A DNA stretch of 5,694 bases. Origin: CAZJFC01 sp964545245 (GTDB lineage: Bacteria > Pseudomonadota > Alphaproteobacteria > Rickettsiales > 21-14-0-20-44-7). The DNA lies in NCBI GenBank assembly GCA_964545245.1, contig CAZJFC010000090.1, positions 1-5,694 on the forward strand. Direction: 5' to 3'. Under the pieces are notes generated by a model, which was not told the DNA's origin, ran no database searches, and was given only the letters and a program-made list of their open reading frames with translations. The position numbers and the translations under genes are program-made. Positions within the stretch are counted from its first letter, which is position 1; the number at the start of each line of letters is the position of its first letter. Positions 1-5,449 of this stretch are shown in pieces.

Positions 1-441
1 GACCTCGCCGATGGTCTGGCTTAAATGCTGCGTGAGGCCGCGCACTTCGGCATGAAACATCTGCGCGTTCAGCGCCACTTCGCCCAGCCGCCCGCGCTTC
101 ACCACCAGCTTGCCTTGGCTCAAATCCTCATAATTCACCATGAAGATGTCAATTTCGGCATAGTCATACATCCCAGCCAGCAAATCGGATTCCGTGATTT
201 TGGAAGGGAATGTCTGGCCTTCCAGATCAAGGTTATCCACGCTCATGTTGGATTTGCTCTCCACCGTGGTGGGCGTGAACCCGGCAATGGAATCATATTC
301 CAGCGAATCAATCACCAGCGCCCGGTCATGATCGGTAAAGCCAAGCTCGGTCGTGTCCTGCCGCGTGAGGCGCCAGCAAGTTGCGAGCGTGGTCAGGCCG
401 CTACCAAAATGTGCTTCTAACTGTGGGGAAATCACTCTCAT
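1..441 (-). CDS. Tail hub protein, DUF2163/TIGR02218 family (C-terminus cut by window edge)
   Basis: This is the first 147 codons of a phage tail protein; the frame is open to the window edge, so the C-terminal part is missing (family members are usually somewhat under 300 residues). Family hallmarks near the N-terminus are CWRLTRQD and LGFTDHDRAL (about residues 22-41), followed by SDLLAGMYDYAEIDIFMVNY (about 84-103). In the Rhodobacter gene transfer agent the homologue (g13) forms the hub at the tail tip, between the distal tail protein and the fibre/peptidase parts; the same role is inferred here. The ATG at 441 overlaps the stop of the upstream distal tail gene as ATGA (438-441), so translation is probably coupled. 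The family assignment is confident; the structural role rests on homology. Confidence 0.88.
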   Translation of the reverse strand, partial: MRVISPQLEAHFGSGLTTLATCWRLTRQDTTELGFTDHDRALVIDSLEYDSIAGFTPTTVESKSNMSVDNLDLEGQTFPSKITESDLLAGMYDYAEIDIFMVNYEDLSQGKLVVKRGRLGEVALNAQMFHAEVRGLTQHLSQTIGEV

Positions 442-1019
442 ACACGCACCTCAATCAGCGGAATGCTGTTCCAGCTGCCCGCATCAAAGCTATCCAGCGA
501 AAGCGCCAGCTCGTCGGTATCGAAGCGCACCGGCACATCGAATTCAAAATCCGCTGTAAGCGTGCCGGTGAGTGACGTAGTGATGATGCCGGTTGCGGTG
601 TCGATGCTCCAGCCACTGGCTTGCAGGATGCTGTCCTCATAGAGTTGCACCGTTCCGGCCACCGGCTTGGTGATGATCCGCTCCGACACCACCGCGCCGC
701 TGACATATTGCTTCACCAGCTGGTATTCCTCACCCTCCAGCGCGAGCAAGGGCTGGTTAATGGCCTTAAAATCGCCCCAATCCTTGAAGCGAAACCCCAC
801 CGCCTTGCCACGCCGCGCCCGGAAGAAGGCAATCAGCGCCTGCCACTGCGTTTCAGTTTTCACGCCAGAGGCGACGTTATACCGCGCCCGCGCTTGGCTC
901 CATTTGCTGTTGCGTTGCTCATGCCCGGAAACGGTGGCTACCACATCCGTTAAGAAAGTGGGTCCGCCGGTCGCGCCATAGCTGATGTCGCTGGGGAATT
1001 GGATTTCTACGAAGCTCAT
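438..1019 (-). CDS. Distal tail protein, DUF2460/TIGR02217 family
   Basis: A 193-residue protein, about normal length for the family. The family signature lies in the N-terminal half: FPSDISYGATGGPTF (about 8-22), SGHEQRNSKW (31-40), then ALIAFFRARRGKAVGFRFKDW (61-81). The homologue in the Rhodobacter gene transfer agent (g12) is the distal tail protein joining the tail tube to the hub, and that role is inferred here. The C-terminal half is beta-rich and ends in LALSLDSFDAGSWNSIPLIEVRV-like sequence. It overlaps the hub gene by 4 nt. Upstream it does not abut the tape measure gene as expected in this kind of operon; the ars operon lies between them. Its start has its own Shine-Dalgarno sequence. 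The reading frame is intact, so the tail module may still work. Confidence 0.9.
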   Translation of the reverse strand: MSFVEIQFPSDISYGATGGPTFLTDVVATVSGHEQRNSKWSQARARYNVASGVKTETQWQALIAFFRARRGKAVGFRFKDWGDFKAINQPLLALEGEEYQLVKQYVSGAVVSERIITKPVAGTVQLYEDSILQASGWSIDTATGIITTSLTGTLTADFEFDVPVRFDTDELALSLDSFDAGSWNSIPLIEVRV

Positions 1020-1020
1020 A
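1016..1020. repeat. Left copy of the 5-bp TCATA flanking repeat
   Basis: TCATA includes the complement of the distal tail ATG (1017-1019). The identical pentamer at 3394-3398 lies at the other edge of the ars block. It could be a target-site duplication or microhomology, but part of the match is forced by both sites containing ATG and A, so chance is possible. Confidence 0.35.
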
Positions 1021-1027
1021 TTTTCAA

Positions 1028-1033
1028 TCCTTT
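1028..1033 (-). promoter_or_regulatory. Ribosome binding site of the distal tail gene
   Basis: The minus strand reads AAAGGA, then 8 nt, then the ATG at 1019. This supports the chosen start. The site lies outside the shared TATGA at the edge, inside the 70-bp control region next to the ars operon, so it may have arrived with the insertion. If so, it replaced the stronger AAGGAGG site that now sits unused at the end of the tape measure gene. Confidence 0.7.
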
Positions 1034-1040
1034 ATTAATG

Positions 1041-1064
1041 ATATGTCTATAGCCATTGACATAT
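1041..1064. promoter_or_regulatory. Putative ArsR operator, distal inverted repeat
   Basis: ATATGTC (1041-1047) and GACATAT (1058-1064) are perfect 7-bp inverted arms separated by 10 bp. The right arm overlaps the -35 hexamer of the arsR promoter, where a bound ArsR dimer would block RNA polymerase. ArsR-family winged-helix dimers normally bind imperfect inverted repeats in their own promoter. Assignment to this ArsR is inferred from position and symmetry. Confidence 0.6.
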
Positions 1065-1083
1065 TAAATCCGTCCATTATGAT
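1056..1083 (+). promoter_or_regulatory. Sigma70-type promoter of the ars operon
   Basis: A consensus -35 TTGACA (1056-1061) is followed by 16 bp and a -10 TATGAT (1078-1083), which differs from TATAAT at one base. Transcription should begin about 6-8 bases past the -10, near 1089-1091, where the arsR ATG lies at 1090. The mRNA is therefore predicted to be leaderless or nearly so. Both hexamers are embedded in the putative ArsR operators. Confidence 0.75.
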
Positions 1084-1091
1084 GGACATAT
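1072..1091. promoter_or_regulatory. Putative ArsR operator over the -10 and start codon
   Basis: GTCCAT (1072-1077), TATG, ATGGAC (1082-1087) is a perfect 6-bp inverted repeat centred on the -10 hexamer. It overlaps a further GACATAT (1085-1091) that runs into the arsR ATG. With the copies at 1041-1047 (inverted) and 1058-1064, the heptamer occurs three times in about 50 bp. This suggests more than one ArsR dimer or alternative binding registers. No binding data are available here. Confidence 0.5.
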
Positions 1092-1437
1092 GAACATTGA
1101 CACCGCCATCATCGCTTTATCCGCGCTCTCGCAGGAAACCCGCCTGCGAGTCTTTAAGCTGCTTATCGAATATGGGCGGGGCGGCACGGCTGCGGGGACA
1201 TTGAGCGATCAGCTCGACATACCGCACAACACGCTGTCGTTTCATCTTTCGCATTTGAGCCATGCAGGGCTGGTGACATCGCGCAAGCAAGGCCGCTCGA
1301 TCATTTACGCCGCGAATTGCGATGCGATGGAAGACCTGCTGGCCTATCTGCGAGAAAATTGCTGCATCCGTGAAGAGGACTGCGACGCGGATTGCAAACC
1401 ACCAAAGAAGAATAAAACCAAAAGGATAAAATCATGA
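1090..1437 (+). CDS. arsR: ArsR-family arsenite-responsive repressor
   Basis: A 115-residue winged-helix regulator that would repress the ars operon until As(III) binds. The N-terminal helix carries LSALSQETRLRVFKLL (10-25). The recognition region is IPHNTLSFHLSHLSHAGLV (44-62), and the wing is SRKQGRSIIYAAN (64-76). The usual metal motif of the E. coli type (ELCVCDL in the recognition helix) is absent. Instead cysteines lie at the C-terminus: C91, C92, C98 and C102. A CC pair with a third Cys six residues on resembles the As(III) site described for Acidithiobacillus ferrooxidans ArsR. The lysine-rich tail (103-115) looks disordered. No Shine-Dalgarno is evident; the ATG coincides with the predicted transcription start, suggesting leaderless translation. 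Its stop overlaps the next start (ATGA, 1434-1437). Confidence 0.95.
   Translation: MNIDTAIIALSALSQETRLRVFKLLIEYGRGGTAAGTLSDQLDIPHNTLSFHLSHLSHAGLVTSRKQGRSIIYAANCDAMEDLLAYLRENCCIREEDCDADCKPPKKNKTKRIKS
1420..1426 (+). promoter_or_regulatory. Ribosome binding site of the DUF6428 gene
   Basis: AAAAGGA followed by 7 nt and the ATG at 1434. It fixes the start of the second ars gene, which also overlaps the arsR stop codon. Confidence 0.7.
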
Positions 1438-1889
1438 AACTCTCAGATGTAAAGCAAGCCCTCGCAGGGTTACCTGCCGTTAATTTCAAGCTGCCCGACG
1501 GCTCATATATGCCGCAACATTTCCATGTCACCGAAGTCGGGTTGGTCACGAAACATTTTATCGACTGCGGTGGCGTGGAACGTAAGGAAACCGTCGTCAA
1601 TTTCCAGCTTTGGGAAGCTGGTGATTACGACCATCGCCTCGCCCCACAGAAGTTCCTCCATATACTCAATCTTTCCAAAAAAGTCTTGGGCGATGCCGAA
1701 GAATTGAATATCGAGGTGGAATACCAGCAGGATACGATTGGTAAATTTGATCTTGAGTTTGATGGTAAAGATTTCATTCTTACTCCCAAGCAAACTGCAT
1801 GTCTGGCGCAGGATGCCTGCGGTATTCCGGCCAAACAAATGCCTGCCAAGGCAGTTTCCGGTTGCGCTCCTAAAAGCGGGTGCTGCTGA
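1434..1889 (+). CDS. DUF6428 family protein, ars-operon partner of unknown function
   Basis: A 151-residue soluble protein with no signal peptide or membrane segment. The sequence resembles the DUF6428 family, small proteins often found inside bacterial ars operons; no biochemical role is known to me. Visible features are QHFHVTEVGLVTKHFIDCGG (28-47), containing H29, H31, H41 and C45; VVNFQLWEAGDYDHRL (54-69); a central alpha/beta part; LTPKQTACLAQDACG (116-130) with C123 and C129; and a C-terminal CAPKSGCC (144-151). The clustered His and Cys suggest metal or arsenite binding, possibly a chaperone or scavenger, but this is inference. The gene is coupled on both sides: ATGA with arsR and TGATG with arsC. 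It is expected to be induced with the operon. Confidence 0.8.
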   Translation: MKLSDVKQALAGLPAVNFKLPDGSYMPQHFHVTEVGLVTKHFIDCGGVERKETVVNFQLWEAGDYDHRLAPQKFLHILNLSKKVLGDAEELNIEVEYQQDTIGKFDLEFDGKDFILTPKQTACLAQDACGIPAKQMPAKAVSGCAPKSGCC

Positions 1890-2362
1890 TGCTAAAAGTT
1901 CTCGTTCTCTGCACTGGCAATAGCTGCCGCAGTGTGATGGCTGAGGGATTACTCAATCATCACGGTAGAGATAAACTTCTGGCATTCAGCGCCGGTAGCT
2001 TCCCGACGGGTAGTGTCCACCCGATGAGCCTTGCCACGCTAAAGCGCCACGGCGTGAATGACCAAGGTTATCGCAGCAAGTCATGGGATGAGTTCAAAGA
2101 TCAGCCCATCGACATCCTGATTACCGTTTGCGACAATGCAGCTGGCGAAATCTGCCCCATATTCCCCGGAAAACCAATCAAAACGCATTGGGGCGTACCT
2201 GATCCGGCACATTATCAGGGAACACCCGCCGAAATCGAAGCTGAGTTTGACCGCATATTCTCTATGTTAGAATTGCGCGTCAAAGCCTTCCTTCGCCTGC
2301 CGTTGGAACAGATGGATAAAGCAGAGCTTCAACAAAAACTGAATGAAATTGGCAATCTATGA
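1889..2362 (+). CDS. arsC: Arsenate reductase, low-molecular-weight phosphatase type
   Basis: A cytoplasmic enzyme reducing arsenate to arsenite, which the following permease can export. The 157-residue protein opens with VLVLCTGNSCRS (4-15), the CX5R phosphate/arsenate loop with catalytic C8 and R14. The acid motif is WGVPDPAHY (101-109, likely D105). Two further cysteines, C81 and C89, in TVCDNAAGEICP match the second and third cysteines of the thioredoxin-coupled (S. aureus pI258-like) class, with C81-C89 one residue further apart than the C82-C89 pair there. The ATG at 1889 is chosen over the in-frame GTG at 1880: it overlaps the DUF6428 stop as TGATG and gives the usual short N-terminus. 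A weak AGCGGG lies just upstream. Its stop overlaps acr3 by 4 nt. Confidence 0.95.
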   Translation: MLKVLVLCTGNSCRSVMAEGLLNHHGRDKLLAFSAGSFPTGSVHPMSLATLKRHGVNDQGYRSKSWDEFKDQPIDILITVCDNAAGEICPIFPGKPIKTHWGVPDPAHYQGTPAEIEAEFDRIFSMLELRVKAFLRLPLEQMDKAELQQKLNEIGNL

Positions 2363-3399
2363 CATCCGTATCTCCTCTTGGGTTTTTTGAGCGTTATCTT
2401 TCCTTATGGGTCGCACTATGCATCACTGCCGGTGTTGGCCTTGGCGTTGCTGCGCCTTCCATGTTCCAGACCATCGCCGCGATGGAATATGGCAGCGTCA
2501 ATCTGGTCGTAGCCGTGTTTATTTGGGTGATGATTTACCCGATGATGGTGAATGTTGATTTTGCCTCCATCAAGGACGTAGGCCGAAAACCCAAAGGCCT
2601 GTGCATTACGTTGGTTATTAACTGGCTGGTGAAGCCCTTCACCATGGCCGCGCTCGGTGTGTTGTTCTTCGAGCATGTATTCGCAGGACTTGTAGCCCCC
2701 GAAACCGCCAAGGAATATATCGCCGGAATGATCCTGCTCGGCGTCGCACCTTGCACGGCAATGGTATTCGTCTGGAGCCAAATGGTGCGCGGCGATGCGA
2801 ACTACACGCTAGTGCAGGTGTCAATCAACGACATCATTATGATTTTCGCTTTCGCGCCGCTGGCTGCATTCCTGTTGGGTGTGACGGATATTGTCGTGCC
2901 ATGGGAAACCTTGCTCCTTTCTACCATTCTCTATGTGCTTATTCCGCTTGCGGCGGGGTATGTTACCCGCAAACGGCTGGATAAAAATCATGAGGCAGCG
3001 CGTATCGAGCAGTTCACGGCACGCATCAAGCCACTCTCGATTATCGGCTTGCTGGCGACTGTGGTGCTGCTATTCGGCTTTCAGGCACAAACCATTCTCG
3101 ATAAGCCGCTGGTCATTGCGCTCATCGCTGTGCCACTCATTATCCAAAGCTACGGCATCTTTTTTATTGCCTACGCTTGGGCTTATCGCTGGCGTATGCC
3201 GTTTAATATCGCAGCACCAGCCGCACTCATCGGCACCTCTAATTTCTTCGAGTTGGCAGTCGCGGTTGCCATCAGCCTGTTCGGGCTGAATTCCGGCGCG
3301 GCGCTGGCAACTGTGGTGGGTGTGCTGGTGGAAGTTCCGGTGATGCTCTCGCTGGTGGCCTTCGCCAACCGCACTAAACAGCATTTCGTTACTTCATAA
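2359..3399 (+). CDS. acr3: ACR3-family arsenite efflux permease
   Basis: A 346-residue inner-membrane protein with about ten hydrophobic segments, the size expected for ACR3 carriers of the bile/arsenite/riboflavin transporter superfamily. It would export As(III) using the proton motive force. Diagnostic motifs are YLSLWVALC (13-21), IYPMMVNVDF (59-68), ILLGVAPCTAMVFVWSQ (125-141) with the conserved cysteine C132, and NWLVKPF (88-94). Near the C-terminus lie GTSNFFELAVA (E298) and GVLVEVPVML (E325); one probably corresponds to the essential membrane glutamate known in ACR3. No clear Shine-Dalgarno is present, and the ATGA overlap with arsC implies coupled translation. The last 6 nt overlap the end of the convergent tape measure gene, and no terminator is visible downstream. 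Confidence 0.95.
   Translation: MTSVSPLGFFERYLSLWVALCITAGVGLGVAAPSMFQTIAAMEYGSVNLVVAVFIWVMIYPMMVNVDFASIKDVGRKPKGLCITLVINWLVKPFTMAALGVLFFEHVFAGLVAPETAKEYIAGMILLGVAPCTAMVFVWSQMVRGDANYTLVQVSINDIIMIFAFAPLAAFLLGVTDIVVPWETLLLSTILYVLIPLAAGYVTRKRLDKNHEAARIEQFTARIKPLSIIGLLATVVLLFGFQAQTILDKPLVIALIAVPLIIQSYGIFFIAYAWAYRWRMPFNIAAPAALIGTSNFFELAVAVAISLFGLNSGAALATVVGVLVEVPVMLSLVAFANRTKQHFVTS
3394..3398. repeat. Right copy of the 5-bp TCATA flanking repeat
   Basis: It is identical to 1016-1020. On the minus strand it reads TATGA and contains the tape measure stop TGA (3394-3396) and the orphan ATG (3395-3397). It marks the proposed right edge of the ars block, inside the end of acr3, whose stop codon TAA at 3397-3399 straddles it. 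Confidence 0.35.
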
Positions 3400-5301
3400 G
3401 TTCCTCCTTGCCCGTTCAATCGAACGCGCCATGTCTGCCGCAATCTGGCCTTGGCTTTGGCGGAAGCTGCGAACGTCCGGGGTTTGAATGTGCATATTCA
3501 CCATGACGGGAGCCGGAGTCATGCCCATACCCGGCATAATGTGCATCGGCGTGTTACCGGCAAATGCCAGTTCGGGACCGCGTTCACCGACAATCCCGAA
3601 TTTTCCCGGCTGAAGCCTGCCGCCATCGGCGAAAAACCCGCCGAAGAAATTGCCGATGCTGGAGAGCATCCCGCCGAATCCACCACCGCCACCGCTGCTA
3701 CCACCGCCGAACATACCGCCGATGGAACTGAACAGGCCGTCGATGATGCCGCCCTTGCCGGAGATGCCTAAATCCTTCAGGGCATATTGCAGCAGAGTGC
3801 GGTTCAGATCGGACAGGAAGCCCTTGAAGAAATCGCCGAAGCCATCAAAGCGCCCGCCGATAGCATCCAGTGAATCGGCGATGGTGCCTTCCATTGATTC
3901 GCCTATACGGGAGAATTCGCCTTCGATGGTTTCGCCGGTTTTCTTGCTGGCTTTGCCCAGCCGTTCCCCGGCCTGTTCCACCGCCCGCCCGAACGTGTCC
4001 TGATTGATATAGCCTTTCTCCAGCAGCATGTTCAGCTGCGCCATTTCTTCATTGTATCGCTCCAGCGGCGTGCGCGTGGCCTCGAAGATGCGCTTTGCTT
4101 CCTGTTGCAGCTTATTCAGCCCTTTGACGGCTTTTGCAGTTTCCTCCACCTTTTCCGGGGTAGCGGTTTCGCCGAACAATCCATCCAGCGACTGATTTTT
4201 GGCAGCGCGGGCTTCCACAATTTTCGCGGCGGCGTCCTGAATCTCTGCATCAATGGCGCTGTTGAATTCCTGCGCTCTGGCCAACGCCTTATCAAACGCG
4301 GTTCCCATCGCATCGAGCAGGCCGGTTTCCAGCGCGGCGCGGGTATTCTCAAAGGAAATGCCGCCTAGCGGGTTATTGACGAAATTCGCCAAATCCTGCC
4401 CCAGCGCTTCGAAGCGTGAGGAAATAGCATCGCCAAACGCATTGAACGCATCACCCACACCCTCAAACACGGCGATAAATAGATTGCCGAATTTAATCAC
4501 CTCCGCGATGAAGGCCTTGAAGCCCAGCCGGAAGGGTTCAATCGAATCGGTAATCAGCTGCGCCAGCCATTTAATTTTATCGGCAATGAAAATCAGAATG
4601 TCCGTCAGGCCTGCATCGCCAATGGCTTTCACCAGCTTTGAAAATGCATCGCCCATGTTGGAGAGCGCCACATTCAGCGTTCCGGCCTGTTCCTTCATGG
4701 CACCGGCAAATTGCACATCACCGATAGAGCGCAGATAGCCTTCAATCTCCTTGGCGTTTTTACCCACCGTGGTGCTGACGCCTTGGAAGGTGAAGGTCAC
4801 CTGATCGCCCTGAGCGCGGCTTTTAATGCCGAACTCCTTCAGGCGCTCAAATTCACCCGTCGCAGCATCCGCTACGGCTTCAATCATCTGGTTCAGGGAT
4901 TTCCCCATCGCCGTGGCAGTATTGCCGTAAGAGGTCAGTGCTTCCTCGGAAGGCGTTAGCCCCAACGCCTTCAGCTTGATGAAGGCATCCACCACTTCTT
5001 CCAGTTGAAAGGGCGTGGTGGCGGCGAAGTTTTCGATGAAGCCGAAAGCAACGCTCGCCTTATCCGCCGAACCGGTGACAGTACGCAGCGATGCTTCCAG
5101 CTTCTCGAATTTGGTGATGGTGTCGGTGATCTGCTTGCCAACAAAGGCCGTGGCCATCAATCCGCCGACGCGCTGCAACCCGCCACCAAGCCTTTTGAAC
5201 CGCCGATCCATATTATCCACCCCAGACTGAATCTGGGTGAATGCGGCTTGGGTCTTATTCACCGCACGGATAATGAATTGGGCACTGCTAAACACGGCCA
5301 T
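3394..5301 (-). CDS. Tail tape measure protein
   Basis: A 635-residue protein that scaffolds tail-tube assembly and sets tail length. A tape-measure N-terminal domain (TIGR02675-like) spans roughly 60-230, including ENFAATTPFQLEEVVDAFIKL (90-110) and ATGEFERLKEFGIKS (147-161). A hydrophobic stretch (about 233-282) could serve membrane passage of DNA. A long helical, Ala/Glu/Lys-rich section follows (about 320-470). The C-terminal part has FKGFLSDLNRTLLQYALKDLG (492-512), a Gly-rich linker (528-545) and the typical FADGGRLQPG then GIVGERGPELAF (557-580). At about 1.5 angstrom per residue the tail would be near 95 nm, an estimate from the general rule. The start at 5301 overlaps the gpT-like frame by 14 nt. 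There is only a weak purine stretch upstream, so coupling is likely. Its stop overlaps acr3 convergently. Confidence 0.95.
   Translation of the reverse strand: MAVFSSAQFIIRAVNKTQAAFTQIQSGVDNMDRRFKRLGGGLQRVGGLMATAFVGKQITDTITKFEKLEASLRTVTGSADKASVAFGFIENFAATTPFQLEEVVDAFIKLKALGLTPSEEALTSYGNTATAMGKSLNQMIEAVADAATGEFERLKEFGIKSRAQGDQVTFTFQGVSTTVGKNAKEIEGYLRSIGDVQFAGAMKEQAGTLNVALSNMGDAFSKLVKAIGDAGLTDILIFIADKIKWLAQLITDSIEPFRLGFKAFIAEVIKFGNLFIAVFEGVGDAFNAFGDAISSRFEALGQDLANFVNNPLGGISFENTRAALETGLLDAMGTAFDKALARAQEFNSAIDAEIQDAAAKIVEARAAKNQSLDGLFGETATPEKVEETAKAVKGLNKLQQEAKRIFEATRTPLERYNEEMAQLNMLLEKGYINQDTFGRAVEQAGERLGKASKKTGETIEGEFSRIGESMEGTIADSLDAIGGRFDGFGDFFKGFLSDLNRTLLQYALKDLGISGKGGIIDGLFSSIGGMFGGGSSGGGGGFGGMLSSIGNFFGGFFADGGRLQPGKFGIVGERGPELAFAGNTPMHIMPGMGMTPAPVMVNMHIQTPDVRSFRQSQGQIAADMARSIERARRNL
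3395..3409 (-). promoter_or_regulatory. Orphan Shine-Dalgarno and start codon at the end of the tape measure gene
   Basis: The minus strand reads AAGGAGG (3403-3409), AACTT, then ATG (3395-3397) overlapping the tape measure TGA as ATGA. This is a near-ideal translation start, but the frame is only ATG AAG TAA, two codons. The distal tail gene begins ATGAGC and would have fitted here exactly. The site is best read as the former start signal of the distal tail gene, stranded by the ars insertion. The strength of the match makes chance unlikely but does not exclude it. Confidence 0.7.
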
Positions 5302-5449
5302 TTTTCTTGCTCACTGCATCATGTTGAAGTTCAAAAAACGCGACCCACTCCGTGAATTCCACGGTGGTCATCCGCTCAATTTCCGAAAGCTGCCTGTTCA
5401 GGCGGTAGGCCAGTGCTAACTGGTTGCGTCGGAGTGCGTCGCGTCGGAG
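5288..5449 (-). CDS. gpT-like C-terminal extension of the tail assembly chaperone (reached by -1 frameshift)
   Basis: In the -1 frame after the slippery heptamer, 53 codons remain open to a TAG at 5288-5290. The peptide contains LRRDALRRNQLALAYRLNRQ and then SEIERMTTVEFTEWVAFFEL. The latter strongly resembles the gpT/GTA g10.1-like family, with its leucine-rich helix and EFxEWxAFxxL motif. There is no ATG, GTG or TTG in this frame between the preceding stop and the internal ATG of ERMTT, which would leave only 27 residues. It is therefore almost certainly made as a fusion to the gpG-like protein. In lambda, gpG and gpGT coat the tape measure during tail assembly and are absent from the virion. 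It overlaps the tape measure start by 14 nt. Confidence 0.82.
   Translation of the reverse strand, partial: LRRDALRRNQLALAYRLNRQLSEIERMTTVEFTEWVAFFELQHDAVSKKNGRV
5410..5423 (-). other. Small RNA hairpin over the gpG-like stop codon
   Basis: CCAGT, TAGC, ACTGG forms a perfect 5-bp stem with a 4-nt loop holding the zero-frame TAG (5416-5418). It lies about 25 nt past the slippery site, further than most stimulatory structures, so a role in frameshifting is only possible. Confidence 0.25.

Larger units (their letters stand above)
1021..3393 (+). other. Arsenic-resistance insert within the tail operon
   Basis: About 2.37 kb holding the control region plus arsR, DUF6428, arsC and acr3, oriented against the surrounding tail genes. 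It is bounded on both sides by TCATA (plus strand), at 1016-1020 and 3394-3398. Read on the minus strand these are TATGA, containing the ATG of the distal tail gene on one side and the ATGA stop/start overlap ending the tape measure gene on the other. No transposase, integrase or terminal inverted repeats are visible, so the mechanism of entry is unknown. The edges are inferred from the rebuilt gene junction, not from a comparison with an empty site. Confidence 0.6.

Noticed and set aside
25..420. Plus-strand open frame of 131 codons at the window start
   Set aside because: It is the shadow of the DUF2163 gene on the minus strand; the composition is not protein-like and there is no ribosome binding site.
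1880..1888. GTG at 1880 as the arsC start
   Set aside because: It would add only three residues and lies inside the DUF6428 Cys-rich tail. The ATG at 1889 overlaps the stop codon as TGATG and matches the usual family N-terminus.
2416..2781. Open frame of 121 codons antisense to acr3
   Set aside because: It is rich in His/Arg/Gly with no family resemblance and no start signal, and it fully shadows a well-conserved permease gene.
1021..3393. Insertion sequence or composite transposon carrying ars
   Set aside because: The two ends of the block show no matching inverted repeats and no transposase or integrase gene is present.
3413..3426. CGTTC-AATC-GAACG stem just after acr3, a possible terminator
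   Set aside because: It has a 5-bp stem only, no U-run follows on either strand, and it lies within the tape measure coding sequence.
3665..3720. Low-complexity GCC/ACC-rich stretch, looking like a tandem repeat
   Set aside because: On the minus strand it encodes the Gly-rich linker of the tape measure protein; repetition follows from glycine codons.
4253..4738. Plus-strand open frame of 161 codons inside the tape measure gene
   Set aside because: It is Ser/Ala/Pro-biased and antisense to the tape measure helical region, with no recognisable motif.
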